From Bradyrhizobium sp. NDS-1 (GTDB lineage: Bacteria; Pseudomonadota; Alphaproteobacteria; Rhizobiales; Xanthobacteraceae), in contig NZ_CP136628.1 of assembly GCF_032918005.1 (NCBI RefSeq), forward strand, positions 2,341,501-2,405,500: DNA of 64,000 bases. The letters are read 5' to 3'. Position 1 is the first letter of the stretch. Each line of letters starts with the position of its first letter. The position numbers and the translations under genes were made by a program. A model generated the notes under the pieces. The model did no database searches and was not told the DNA's origin. It worked only from the letters and a program-made list of their open reading frames with translations. This document shows, piece by piece, positions 15,048 through 24,317 of this stretch.

Positions 15048-16580
15048 ATGACGGTGTCGGACCCGCAAATGGCCCTTCAAACTCTTCGGCAGGAAAATCG
15101 CGAGTTGGTCGGTCTTGCTAAGGAGCGCCTGCAGACTTTGCGCAAGGATTTTGTGGCAGGGGCCGCGCTGCTGGACGGGCGGTGGATTCCGGGCCACCGA
15201 AGAGACGTCGTCGTCGATCCGGCGACCGGCGAACAGATCGCAGACGTTGCGCGTTGCAGCGCGGCTGACATGAATGCCGCGATCGCAGCGGCTGACAGGT
15301 CTTTCTCGGCTTGGCGGGGATTGTTGCCTGCGCAACGGGGGGCGATCCTTCGGTCTTGGGCGTCCTTAATACTCAAGCATGCTGAAGAACTCGCTGTCAT
15401 CGTCACGAGCGAGCAGGGTAAGCCCCTCGCGGAATCGCATCATGAAATCCGGTACGGTGCAGGATTTCTTGAGTGGTTCGCAGCCGAAGGAGAACGTGCG
15501 TACGGAGAGACCATCCCAAGTCACAAGCCGGGCAGTCTCCTTCACGTCCGAATGCAGCCAATCGGTGTTGCGGCTGCGATTACGCCTTGGAATTTCCCTG
15601 TCGCGATGATTACGCGAAAGGCCGGGGCCGCGCTCGCCGCTGGCTGCCCCATCATTGTAAAGCCTGCTCCGGAGACACCGCTCTCTGCGCTCGCTATTGC
15701 CCGGTTGGCCGAACAGGCCGGACTCCCTGCCGGCGTGTTTCAAGTCCTGGTAGGTAACCCGATCGAACTGTCGACGCCTCTATTGCACGACGCGAGAGTG
15801 CGGGCCCTGTCGTTCACAGGTTCTACAGAGGTTGGCCGCCATCTCCTTCAAGGGGCGGCGGACACGGTGAAGAAGGTCTCCATGGAATTAGGCGGGCATG
15901 CCCCGTTTATCATCTTTGATGACGTGGACCTCGAGAAGGCGGTCGAGGGGGCGATGGCCGCTAAATTCGCGACGTCAGGGCAGGACTGCCTGGCAGCGAA
16001 CCGCATCTACGTTCAAAAGGGAATCTATAGGGCCTTTGTCGAAGCGTTTGCTGCAGAAATGGCTCGACTGCGAGTCGGTCATGGACTGGACCCGACAACA
16101 GATATCGGGCCTATGACCAAGCTATCTGTTGCTAACAAGTGCAGGGCCCAAGTCGATGATGCGGTGAAAAAGGGAGCCACCATTGTGTTGGCCCATCAGG
16201 GCGCCACTGCCGGCCCCAACTTCGTTCCTCCGACACTGCTCACTGAAGTTTCCGAGAATATGCTTATTGCTTCTGAGGAAACATTTGGCCCAATCGCAGC
16301 AGTCCTTCCGTTTGACACCGAAGAAGAGGTCATCGCTAGAGCCAACGCCAGCGAAATGGGCTTAGCCGGGTACGTCTACACCGACAGCTTGCGTCGGGCG
16401 CTTCGGGCTTCTGAGCGGCTCGAGTGCGGTATGGTCGGCATCAACACAGCCTCATTCACAGGGCCACCTATTCCGTTCGGCGGATGGAAGCAATCTGGCC
16501 TTGGTCGAGAAGGCTCGCGACACGGCTTAGCCGAATTCATGGAACTCAAGTACGTCTGTTTCGGCGATCTGGCAGGTTAG
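15048..16580 (+). CDS. aldehyde dehydrogenase, succinate-semialdehyde dehydrogenase-like
   Basis: An NAD(P)-dependent aldehyde dehydrogenase of about 510 residues (529 if the ATG at 14991 is used; neither start has a good ribosome-binding site). Family motifs are TPWNFPVAMITRKAGAALAAGC for cofactor binding, the catalytic Glu in MELGGHAPF, and the nucleophilic Cys in SGQDCLAANRIYVQ. The C-terminal NTASFTGPPIPFGGWKQSGLGREGS matches GabD-type succinate-semialdehyde dehydrogenases. It precedes the aminotransferase by 10 bp, so the pair would convert an omega-amino acid to its semialdehyde and then to a dicarboxylate. The true substrate could be succinate semialdehyde, glutarate semialdehyde or a relative. 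Confidence 0.92.
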   Translation: MTVSDPQMALQTLRQENRELVGLAKERLQTLRKDFVAGAALLDGRWIPGHRRDVVVDPATGEQIADVARCSAADMNAAIAAADRSFSAWRGLLPAQRGAILRSWASLILKHAEELAVIVTSEQGKPLAESHHEIRYGAGFLEWFAAEGERAYGETIPSHKPGSLLHVRMQPIGVAAAITPWNFPVAMITRKAGAALAAGCPIIVKPAPETPLSALAIARLAEQAGLPAGVFQVLVGNPIELSTPLLHDARVRALSFTGSTEVGRHLLQGAADTVKKVSMELGGHAPFIIFDDVDLEKAVEGAMAAKFATSGQDCLAANRIYVQKGIYRAFVEAFAAEMARLRVGHGLDPTTDIGPMTKLSVANKCRAQVDDAVKKGATIVLAHQGATAGPNFVPPTLLTEVSENMLIASEETFGPIAAVLPFDTEEEVIARANASEMGLAGYVYTDSLRRALRASERLECGMVGINTASFTGPPIPFGGWKQSGLGREGSRHGLAEFMELKYVCFGDLAG

Positions 16581-16590
16581 GAGAAGTGAC

Positions 16591-17991
16591 ATGATTGATA
16601 TCAAGGCCATCGCTGAACGAGATCGCTCCAGTGTTCTGCATCCTTTCACTCAGCTCAAGGACTTCGCGAGCGGCAAGATGGGTGATCCCACGATCGTTAC
16701 GGGCGGCAACGGTATTCGCATAAACGACGCCGAGGGTCGAAACTACATCGACGGCTTTGCGGGGCTGTACTGCGTCAACATCGGTTACGGTCGGACGGAA
16801 GTCGCAGAAGCTATTGCGCGGCAGGCATATCAATTGGCTTACTACCACACGTATGCGGCGCACACGACGGAAGAGTTGGCAACTCTTTCGGATCGTCTCG
16901 TGCGGATGGCACCGGGCAAGCCAAGCAAGGTGTTCTATGGGCTGTCCGGATCGGACGCTAACGAAACGCAAGCAAAGCTGGTCTGGTACTACAACAATCT
17001 ACGCGGTCAGCCCAGGAAGAAGAAGATTATCTCGCGCGAGCGAGGTTACCATGGTTGCTCGGTTATTTCTGGTTCGATGACCGGCATGTCATTTTACCAC
17101 GATCACATGGATCTTCCTTTCCCTGGTATTCTGCACACGGGAACGCCGCATCATTATTGGGGTGCTGAGCCGGGCGAGACGGAAGAGGCCTTTTCTCGCC
17201 GGCGTGCAGCGGAGCTTGAACAACTAATCTTGCGAGAGGGTCCAGAGACAGTCGGCGGCTTCATCGCAGAGCCGGTGCTCGGCACGGGCGGTATTACGCC
17301 GCCTCCTGCTGGGTACTGGCAAGAAATCCAAACTGTGCTCAGTCGCTACGACATTCTTCTGATCGCTGACGAGGTCATCTGTGGATTCGGTCGAACCGGT
17401 GCCGACTTCGGCAGCACACTCTACGGGATCGAGCCAGATCTGGTGACTGTGGCCAAGGGGCTGACCTCCGGATACGTACCACTCTCTGCCGCCATCGTCG
17501 GTGAGAAAGTGTACAAGGTCATGGAAGAAGGAGCCGATCGCGTTGGAGCTTTCTCGCATGGATATACGTATTCCGGCCATCCAATTGCGGCCGCAGCTGC
17601 AAATGCAGTGCTCGACATTGTAGAGAAAGAGGCGCTAAGCGACCGAGCCAAGACCGTCGGCGCGCACTTGCAGAGACGGCTTAAGGAGCGGTTTGCGCAG
17701 CTCGAGATCGTTGGTGAAGTCAGAGGCGTAGGCTTGCTAGGCGCTGTGGAATTCGTCGCGGATCGTCAGACCAAACGGAGATTTGATCCGGAGCTAAAAG
17801 TAGGTGCTCGCATTTCAAAGGCTGCCCGTGATCGAGGACTTATCGCGCGAGCGATGCCGCACGGAGACATACTTGGTTTTGCCCCACCGCTCGTTGTGTC
17901 CGAGGCAGAGATCGATGAAATAGTCGATCTTGCATATCAGGCGACCAAGCAAATAATGGACGAACTTACAAAGGAATCGGGTTTGTCTTGA
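16591..17991 (+). CDS. class III (omega-amino acid) aminotransferase
   Basis: A PLP-dependent aminotransferase of 466 residues. The cofactor motifs are GLSGSDANETQAKL near the phosphate site, RGYHGCSVISGSMTG, the Asp in LLIADEVICGFGRTG, and the Schiff-base lysine in VTVAKGLTSGYVPLSA. The N-terminal HPFTQLKDFASG is typical of omega-amino acid:pyruvate and putrescine/diamine-type transaminases of rhizobia. A ribosome-binding site (AGGAGAAGTG) precedes the ATG. The gene follows the aldehyde dehydrogenase by 10 bp. If pyruvate is the acceptor, the alanine formed could be recycled by the alanine dehydrogenase encoded 6 kb upstream. Substrate candidates are beta-alanine, GABA, 5-aminovalerate and diamines. 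Confidence 0.93.
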   Translation: MIDIKAIAERDRSSVLHPFTQLKDFASGKMGDPTIVTGGNGIRINDAEGRNYIDGFAGLYCVNIGYGRTEVAEAIARQAYQLAYYHTYAAHTTEELATLSDRLVRMAPGKPSKVFYGLSGSDANETQAKLVWYYNNLRGQPRKKKIISRERGYHGCSVISGSMTGMSFYHDHMDLPFPGILHTGTPHHYWGAEPGETEEAFSRRRAAELEQLILREGPETVGGFIAEPVLGTGGITPPPAGYWQEIQTVLSRYDILLIADEVICGFGRTGADFGSTLYGIEPDLVTVAKGLTSGYVPLSAAIVGEKVYKVMEEGADRVGAFSHGYTYSGHPIAAAAANAVLDIVEKEALSDRAKTVGAHLQRRLKERFAQLEIVGEVRGVGLLGAVEFVADRQTKRRFDPELKVGARISKAARDRGLIARAMPHGDILGFAPPLVVSEAEIDEIVDLAYQATKQIMDELTKESGLS

Positions 17992-19091
17992 AAAGTGGGC
18001 AGCATGTGCTGCATGAGCGTCGTCGGGATCTTACTACTGGCGCCAGGCGTCAGACATGAGCACGGAAGCGCAGCCCAAGACGCAAAACTGGTCAATAACT
18101 GCAGCAAGGAGCATAAGCGCCTGCGCGGCGTAGCGCGTTAAGCGTCGCGCCAACATATCAACGCACCGGCCCCATCGCATTCGCTGACCACCGTCTCTTC
18201 GCGATCGCATCTGCTGCACTTCGAAAAGTCGATGTGATCGTCATTTTTGCAGCGAATTCCTGGTGACTTAGCGAGAGGGGGACATGATAAGCTCGTCACC
18301 CACGCGGACGGCTCGCTTTTATTCGTTCGATCCGACGCAGCTGCTAATGAGGGTCGATTCCGGCGAGTGATCTTCACCTCGGCTGCAATCGTCTCCAGGC
18401 CACATTCGATTGACCGAAGGTCTTTTCCGGCAAGGTTCACAAATCATCAGGAATTTGACGGTGTGTGCGCTTCACCAACCTGATATGGTTCGCCGCGCTT
18501 TCGAATGGCTTCAGACCAGCCGGGGTGCAGCGCGGCGTCACAGCTTGGGTTCGAGCAGCCTGTGACAAATCGCGGCGCTCAATGTCACGAACTGAATGGG
18601 CTCGCCCGGGGCGACAGCCCTCTCTTAATCGTCTTGACGCGGAATGCGACGATCGAGGGCGAGGGCCGCCTGTGCTTCGCGCGTATTAATGGGTCTATTT
18701 CCGCGCCGAGTGAGCGCGTGCGATTGGAATGGCTCTGACGTCTATCGGCATGCATCTGGGCAGCCGCAAGGCGAAGTCCGCCGGGTGCGGGAAAGCCGGA
18801 TGCCCGGTTCTGTGAGGACAAAGCAGTCACTTAGCTAATTGACGAAGATCGCGAATTAAACGCCCCATCTTGCAGGCGGAACGACATACATCATTAGATC
18901 CGTGAGGAGCTTGCTTTCGGGTACATCCGAAAAGCGACTGAGGAAACCTGAAGTGAGTATCCGATCCGGTTTGGAACGGCAGGGAAAGACTGGCCTCAAG
19001 AAAAGGCGGGCTGAAACCCTCACTAAAGATAAACAGCGGTGCTTTTGTTCGCCAAGATTCAGTGAGCGGTCGTCCCGTGTAATAAAGGCGT
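17992..19091. other. 1.1-kb non-coding or decayed stretch
   Basis: No protein gene is recognised between the aminotransferase and the racemase-family gene. Short frames at 18138-18440 and 18247-18483 have no family resemblance I can name. The only structured element is a hairpin at 18778-18810 resembling group II intron domain V, listed separately. Confidence 0.4.
18778..18810 (+). ncRNA. possible group II intron domain V remnant
   Basis: The 33-nt sequence folds as GCCGGGTGCGG - GAAA - GCCGGATGCCCGG and ends in GGTTC, as domain V of bacterial group II introns does (usually 34 nt, a GAAA-type tetraloop, 3' end ACGGTTC). The basal A and G of the catalytic AGC triad side are not conserved: the 5' strand begins CCGCC instead of GAGCC, and the two lowest base pairs are lost. 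No reverse transcriptase frame is seen upstream, so this would be a dead 3' scrap. It could be a chance resemblance. Confidence 0.35.
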
Positions 19092-19799
19092 TCAAGAAAC
19101 CGATGCGATCATCAGACGGCAGAGATCGGTGATATCGTAGACGGGTAACTTGACCCTACGGCGGATCGCTGCCGCTACCATCGGGAATGCAGCGCACTCG
19201 AACAAGATGGTCGCGATTTCAGGATAGGCGTCGCGAAGACTTTCGATCCGTGCACCAACATCAGTCTCGATTGACGTGACATCGATCGGCGGCGGTGGAC
19301 GCTTCAACTCGTCGTGCCAGAACTTACCGCCTTCAATCCCGCCGATGACAATCCTCGCCCGCTCGCCTGGATCATCGACGCCGAGCAACTCTTCGCCACA
19401 ATGCGTCGAATCGTACGTTAATACACCGATCTTGGCGGCCGGGGGGACTTGACGGAGCAACGTCGGCAAAAGGAGCAAGCTCGACATTGCTACCGGTACA
19501 TCCACAGACGCGGCTACTGCTTGCTGGTGTCTGATCGAGAACCCGCAGGTGGAGCTTATCGCTACGGCCCCGCGCTCAACCAACCGCCGAGCCGCGGCGA
19601 CGTAAGCCGGCTCAAGCCCCGGATCGCCGCGGACGACGTTCTCAACCCAAGCTCCTGTGACAGTTTCTGCAATAATCGGAAAGTTGAAGGTAGACGGATT
19701 CAATAAAGAGCCCGGGCGCGGCGGTGGCGGCGCGGCGCCGGCCGGCACTCCTCGCTCCAGGTTGAGAATTCCAATCGACCGTCCGCTATGCGATGCCAT
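19092..19799 (-). CDS. Asp/Glu/hydantoin racemase-family protein
   Basis: A cytoplasmic protein of 235 residues from ATG 19799 (248 from 19838). The two-cysteine design of the Asp/Glu racemase superfamily is visible: one cysteine in AISSTCGFS and the other in ILFECAAFP, each on a loop after a beta strand, with GVLTYDSTHC between. Family members racemise amino acids, isomerise maleate or decarboxylate arylmalonates; the Cys pair here suggests a racemase or isomerase rather than the single-Cys decarboxylases. A proline-rich insert (AAPPPPRPG) near residue 22 is unusual. No co-oriented neighbour lies close by, so the substrate is unknown. Confidence 0.82.
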   Translation of the reverse strand: MASHSGRSIGILNLERGVPAGAAPPPPRPGSLLNPSTFNFPIIAETVTGAWVENVVRGDPGLEPAYVAAARRLVERGAVAISSTCGFSIRHQQAVAASVDVPVAMSSLLLLPTLLRQVPPAAKIGVLTYDSTHCGEELLGVDDPGERARIVIGGIEGGKFWHDELKRPPPPIDVTSIETDVGARIESLRDAYPEIATILFECAAFPMVAAAIRRRVKLPVYDITDLCRLMIASVS

Positions 19800-19838
19800 G
19801 GGGGAAAGATACCTAGAATCGAGGTTGGTATTCTCCAT

Positions 19839-20255
19839 ATTAACCGATCTAAGTCGAGAAATTCTGCGCCAACATTGAAGAGCGGAACTGTTTTGTGCGC
19901 GGGACCGGATACCTATTTTGCTCTTGAGTGCTGCGCCTCAAGGTTCGACAGCTCGCATCGCAAAGCTATCATCCTGCCACTTGAATCGAAGCCCATGGTG
20001 GATTGCCCGCTGAGGGCTGAGTGGCCGACTTACAAATAAAACCTACGCATTTTGTCTGTAAGTTGCAGGATTTCGAACGCGCGAATGCTCACATTGGGGA
20101 ATTTCACCTCCAGGTAGCACATATCGTATGTTTGGAAGTCCGAGTCTAAGGCCAGCTTTCTTTCGGCAGACTCTCCTTCTGGATCGCTACTCGAGCGGCT
20201 GAGACTTGTTCAGTATCCGCGAGCGATAGGTGAGGGTATAGCGAGGGGACACCAG
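19839..20255. other. spacer between racemase-family and hydrolase-like genes
   Basis: A 417-bp divergent intergenic region. It should hold promoters for both flanking genes, but no clear boxes or operators were recognised. Confidence 0.35.
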
Positions 20256-21317
20256 ATGGATTGCGCTACATGGCCTGTTGTCCTAGGCGATTTGGCGTCC
20301 ACACGGTGCGATGCCGCAGCTTTCCTGGACGGTCTGCAATTCGATGACGTGCAGAATCCCAGTCATTGGCAGCACTGGGGTACAAGATGGTCAAAACTCG
20401 GAGATGCTCAGTCGCTTCACGGCGATCTAAATGCCGAAAAAGGAGCGACAGATCAGGCTAGGGAAGCCTGGCTCTGTGCTCTAACCGCGTTCGAAGTTGC
20501 TAGACGACTAATTGATGAAGGCGATCCAGACGCTAAGCAGATTTCAGCGAAGATCGAGGGTGGAGTTCAACGGCTCGGATCAGCGCTAGAGCAGAATATA
20601 GAGCGGGTGCAAATCGCACGGTGGGATCAATCCGAAATCTCGGCATACTACGTGCCTCCCGGTGATCGCGAATTCTGCGCCCCCGCAGTTATTTGCGTCA
20701 GCAGAGAGGAAGAGAGGGCGGAGACGTTGCTTGGAAGGCTCTTGCCTCTCGTGGTCGGACGAGGAATTTCGATCCTCGTTGTTTCTCATGATGACGTCTC
20801 AAATCATGCCCGCGATTTGTCGAACCTATTCTTATCTAGCTGCATGGATTTCTTGTCGGTTCAGCCCAAGGTCGATGCTGCCCGTGTTGGCGTCTACGGT
20901 GAGGGGCTGTCCGCTGTTTTAGCTACTGATTTTGCGCGGTCAGATTCCCGTGTTGCTGCAGCGGTTTGTGACGGAGGGCTTTGGAATCGGACTCGGCTAC
21001 TCGCATCGATTGGCTGGATGACGAGAACTGCTGGATCCGACAACCACTCGGTTTGTACGCGTCGCAGGGAAATGGTGTGGCATTTGAAATGCCCGGTTCT
21101 CGTGGTCGCCGGTGGGCGCAGCGTCGTCAGCGTGTCGGAGGCGATCAGACTTCAAAATGATTGCGAGGGCGCGCAGGTCGACCTCGAAGTGACGATGCCG
21201 CGGATGAGCGCCTTCCCGCTACGCGAGATCGAAAACTTCCCAAGTTCTGACGACTGCGTCTTCCGATGGCTGGATCGCAAGCTCGCGAACAGTTCGCAGC
21301 GGCCTATACAAGCTTAG
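20256..21317 (+). CDS. alpha/beta-hydrolase-like protein of the FrsA/DHPON-hydrolase type, nucleophile missing
   Basis: A 353-residue protein. The N-terminal helical part (WQHWGTRWSKLG, then ALTAFEVARRLIDEGD) and the later hydrolase core resemble the FrsA / 2,6-dihydroxypseudooxynicotine hydrolase group. At the nucleophile elbow, where relatives read GxSxGG, this protein has VYGEGLSAVLA: the Ser position is Gly and the final glycine is replaced. No histidine occurs where the catalytic one is expected near the end (EVTMPRMSAFPL). Core strands such as PAVICVS and CPVLVVAGG remain, and the frame is fully open, so it may be a non-catalytic relative or a recently inactivated gene. No partner gene is adjacent. 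Confidence 0.6.
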   Translation: MDCATWPVVLGDLASTRCDAAAFLDGLQFDDVQNPSHWQHWGTRWSKLGDAQSLHGDLNAEKGATDQAREAWLCALTAFEVARRLIDEGDPDAKQISAKIEGGVQRLGSALEQNIERVQIARWDQSEISAYYVPPGDREFCAPAVICVSREEERAETLLGRLLPLVVGRGISILVVSHDDVSNHARDLSNLFLSSCMDFLSVQPKVDAARVGVYGEGLSAVLATDFARSDSRVAAAVCDGGLWNRTRLLASIGWMTRTAGSDNHSVCTRRREMVWHLKCPVLVVAGGRSVVSVSEAIRLQNDCEGAQVDLEVTMPRMSAFPLREIENFPSSDDCVFRWLDRKLANSSQRPIQA

Positions 21318-21744
21318 GTCCATTGAACAGTCGATGCCGATCGTCATCATGTAGTGGAATTGTGGAAGCGACACATGACTTGCTCGCGAGCGCAAACCTT
21401 GCGATGAATGAGATCGCCATCAATGCCGTAGTGCCACGCTTTGTAATATCAATTCACCGATTGGATCGGGAATTCAGCAGCTCGCGGCCAATTACTTTGG
21501 TAACTCAGGACAGATGCTGATAGAGGCGGGAATATCAAGCTTGCATCGCTGTCAAGGATGTGCCGAGGTTCATCACTGCATTGGTCCGGCTCTACAACGC
21601 CAGCCTTCCGAATGTCATAGGCGAGCGCGGCGGCGAGATCCGCATCACGTCAATGACCAATCCTAGAAAATCCGGCAGTTTTACCAACAGGTACCTGGTA
21701 TCACGTCGCGGGAGGCTTAATTCTTATGGCGATCGACTCGCGGC
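21318..21744. other. spacer between hydrolase-like and MarR genes
   Basis: No gene recognised in 427 bp between convergent genes. Plus-strand frames are short and without known motifs. Confidence 0.35.
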
Positions 21745-22227
21745 CTACAAGACGCCAATACTCAGCTTCTGAGATGCCAAGCGGCTATTCTTAGCGAGCA
21801 AGGCCAGCCGCTTGTTGAGATAGTCAATGGTCGTTTGGTCCACCCCTTCAAGTATCGTGGCGTTGAGGGCCTTTCTCTTAATCGACAGCTTTGCGATCTC
21901 CGCTCGCGCCGTTTCCGTGAGAGACATCTGTATGAATCGTGCGTCGTCGGGCGATGTCGGGCGGGCCAGAAACTCCATGGTCTCTAATCTTTTCGTCTGA
22001 CTGGTAACAAACGGCGGATGAAAGCCCAGTTTGTTTGCAACTGCAGTTCCAGAAACACCGCTCCCATCATCGAGCTCGTTAATAGCCATCAGGATCAACC
22101 ACTGCGCTTCAGTGATTCCGAGCATTTTAGCCCAGCTCTTATGGATCTCTTCGAGCTGTGAGTGGATCTCCACGATGTTCCAGATGAAGTCCCTTACGGC
22201 CTTATCGGATTGTTCGGCTTCAGCCAT
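21745..22227 (-). CDS. MarR-family transcriptional regulator
   Basis: A 160-residue MarR protein. The winged helix reads ITEAQWLILMAINELDDGSG, GTAVANKLGFHPPFVTSQTKRLE (recognition helix) and a wing with RPTSPDDARFIQMSLTETAR, the usual DxR turn of the family. Dimerisation helices lie at both ends. It is divergent from the porin gene and the 470-bp region between contains an AT-rich palindrome at 22350-22368 that could be its operator. MarR proteins usually repress a neighbouring gene and respond to a small aromatic or fatty compound, so the porin or an aromatic-uptake function may be its target (inference). Confidence 0.9.
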   Translation of the reverse strand: MAEAEQSDKAVRDFIWNIVEIHSQLEEIHKSWAKMLGITEAQWLILMAINELDDGSGVSGTAVANKLGFHPPFVTSQTKRLETMEFLARPTSPDDARFIQMSLTETARAEIAKLSIKRKALNATILEGVDQTTIDYLNKRLALLAKNSRLASQKLSIGVL

Positions 22228-22349
22228 TTTTGTTGTTCAACCTTTTCGCTGGTGGTGGCGGCCGCGCCCCAAGGCGTCGTGAACGGTACCTACCCGTCTT
22301 AAGTAGCCTGAAGAACCCCGCGATAGTACATAGGGGCCATGTAAAAAAG

Positions 22350-22368
22350 TAATTGTAATGTATAATTA
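22350..22368. promoter_or_regulatory. AT-rich palindrome, possible MarR operator
   Basis: TAATTGTAATGTATAATTA has 8-base arms TAATTGTA and TATAATTA around ATG with one mismatch. It lies 123 bp upstream of the marR-type ATG in the divergent marR/porin region. Size and AT content suit a MarR site; there is no direct proof. Confidence 0.35.
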
Positions 22369-22697
22369 TTTTAATGCACCATGATCTCTAGTTCGTCGGG
22401 ACACTCCGACGGTCATGGTCAAAACCTCCAAGAAAAGCCCCAGGAGATGCCAATCCGGGGCAAAATCTGCATGTTGGCTGACCCCAGGTCGCCAGATGTT
22501 GCCTGATCGCAACACAATCCCACCGAATAGTAATGATAGAAATTAATTCATGGAAATAATTGAGTGGGGTGTTAGACAGAGCTCGACAGCGAGGGGGCGC
22601 CTCGAAGGTCGTTCCGTCCAGCACCCCTGTCCGTCGGGCCAGGCTAACGCCGGCGGATTTTGAAGGACGGAAACGACGTTTCCAACGGAGGTCGACT
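22369..22697. other. upstream region of the porin gene
   Basis: Contains AT-rich segments (AATAGTAATGATAGAAATTAATTC around 22526-22549) likely to include the porin promoter. A GGAGG site at about 22686 serves the ATG at 22698. No gene seen. Confidence 0.35.
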
Positions 22698-24218
22698 ATG
22701 AAATTGACGAAGGGTCTTATTCTCGGTTCTGCGGCAATGTTCGCCGGCGCAGGAGCTCAAGCAGCCGATCTGCCGGTTAAGGCGAAGCCCATCGAGTATG
22801 TGAAGATCTGCTCACTTTATGGAGCGGGGTTCTATTATATCCCTGGCACTGACACCTGCATCAAGCTCGGTGGTTATATGCGTGCCTCGCTGGGGTTGGG
22901 CACGAACGGGATCATTGTTCCTTCTGACAGCGGCGTAGCGGGCGCGCAAAATCGGCTCCGGAATTATTATACTTCTCAGGCCCGTTTTGACTTGAACGTC
23001 GACACACGCACCGCGACTGAATACGGCGTGGTTCGTACCTTTTTCGAGGGTGTGCAAACTTGGACCGCCGGTGGCTATTCCGGAGCGGGCACAACCGCTA
23101 CCAATGGTGCAACGTCCTATTCAACGTCGATTGCAGCTCAGATCGCTGCTGGAAGCATCGGCGTTTACTACGCTTTCATCCAATTCGCTGGCTTTACAAT
23201 CGGTAAGGCGCAGTCGCAGTTCTCCTCGCCGTGGACCAATTATCCGGCCAACAGCTTCGATGGCCTGCCAGGCGCTGGCGGCTGGAATCCTGTGAATCAG
23301 TTCGCGTATACTTTTGATTTCGGTCAAGGAATCTCGGCCTCTTTGTCTGCTGAGGATCAGGTCGCCCAGTCTACAACGAGTATTTGGAACGTGAGTGGCG
23401 CAACCGCGGCAGGTCTTGCAAGCGGGGTGTTCGGCGCCAACGACATCGGTGGTTCGCGCTCTCCCGATCTTGTTGCGATGCTTCGAGTTGACCAGGCTTG
23501 GGGTCTCATTCAGGCGTCGGCCGCGGCGCACGACAATCACGCCGCCTACTATGGCGCCGACGAAACGTCCGGTCACCCGAACGACAAGTGGGGCTGGGCC
23601 GGTCAGCTCGCATTGTCGATCAAAAACATTCCTACCGGTCCGGGTGACACGGTCAACTTGTCCGGCGTGTATACGAACGGTGCGAGCCGATACAACTTCC
23701 AGCAGTACATGTCGACCAGCTTCGCGATGTATGGCGGCACTGGCCTTCCAGGCGCTTACCAGAGTCTCGGCGTCGCGGGTGTATCTGACTCGGTGTTTGT
23801 CACTGGCTCTGGCCAAGAGCTGACCACTACATACGGTTTCCAGGGCGGCTACACGCACAACTGGAATCCTAACTGGAATTCCAGTGTCTACGGCGGGTTG
23901 GGTGCTGTGAGGTATAATGACACAGCGAAGGGTTACATCTGCGGTGCCTTCGTTACGACCCTTGCACTCTCAAGCGGACGTGCTGGATGTAATCCTGATT
24001 TCAACTACGGTGTGGTTGGTCTGGTCACGCGATGGACGCCGGTCAAGAACCTGACCTTCACGGCCGACCTCTCTTACACGATGTTGGACCAGAAGTTTGC
24101 GAGCGGAAGCACAGTCGCCCTCCCACTCCAGTCCGGTATCGCCAAGCCCGCTACCGTGTACGAGCTGAAAGACCAGAACACCCTGACGTTGCTGCTTCGA
24201 GCACAGCGTAATTGGTGA
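22698..24218 (+). CDS. outer-membrane porin of the rhizobial Omp/porin_2 family
   Basis: A 506-residue outer-membrane channel. ATG 22698 has a GGAGG site and begins a clear signal peptide (MKLTKGLILGSAAMFAGAGA, cleavage after AQAA). The mature start DLPVKAKPIEYVKICSLYGAGFYYIPGTD, with two cysteines around the CIKLGGY segment, is the hallmark of Bradyrhizobium and Rhodopseudomonas porins. The rest shows alternating amphipathic beta strands (FDLNVDTRTATEYG, GFTIGKAQSQF) and ends in a C-terminal aromatic residue (QRNW), as needed for BamA-dependent insertion. The upstream frame in the same phase lacks a signal peptide and is not used. It is divergent from the MarR gene and followed by a terminator, so it is a single-gene unit. 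Confidence 0.95.
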   Translation: MKLTKGLILGSAAMFAGAGAQAADLPVKAKPIEYVKICSLYGAGFYYIPGTDTCIKLGGYMRASLGLGTNGIIVPSDSGVAGAQNRLRNYYTSQARFDLNVDTRTATEYGVVRTFFEGVQTWTAGGYSGAGTTATNGATSYSTSIAAQIAAGSIGVYYAFIQFAGFTIGKAQSQFSSPWTNYPANSFDGLPGAGGWNPVNQFAYTFDFGQGISASLSAEDQVAQSTTSIWNVSGATAAGLASGVFGANDIGGSRSPDLVAMLRVDQAWGLIQASAAAHDNHAAYYGADETSGHPNDKWGWAGQLALSIKNIPTGPGDTVNLSGVYTNGASRYNFQQYMSTSFAMYGGTGLPGAYQSLGVAGVSDSVFVTGSGQELTTTYGFQGGYTHNWNPNWNSSVYGGLGAVRYNDTAKGYICGAFVTTLALSSGRAGCNPDFNYGVVGLVTRWTPVKNLTFTADLSYTMLDQKFASGSTVALPLQSGIAKPATVYELKDQNTLTLLLRAQRNW

Positions 24219-24287
24219 GTTTCCTGTCAAACTAGCGAAGGAGAAAACGCAACGACTCTGTAAACCTTAGTTTAAACCTCCAATAAG

Positions 24288-24317
24288 GCCTCCGGCATGC
24301 CCGCCGGAGGCTTTTTT
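24288..24317 (+). terminator. intrinsic terminator after porin gene
   Basis: Perfect 9-bp stem GCCTCCGGC / GCCGGAGGC with a 6-nt loop, followed directly by six T. It lies 69 bp after the porin stop. Confidence 0.9.

Noticed and set aside
18001..18030. GCAGCA-TG-TGCTGC hairpin after the aminotransferase as a terminator
   Set aside because: The dyad is short and has no T run after it, so it does not meet the form of an intrinsic terminator.
22560..22697. N-terminal extension of the porin reading frame
   Set aside because: The signal peptide and a strong GGAGG site support the ATG at 22698; the extension would bury the signal peptide.
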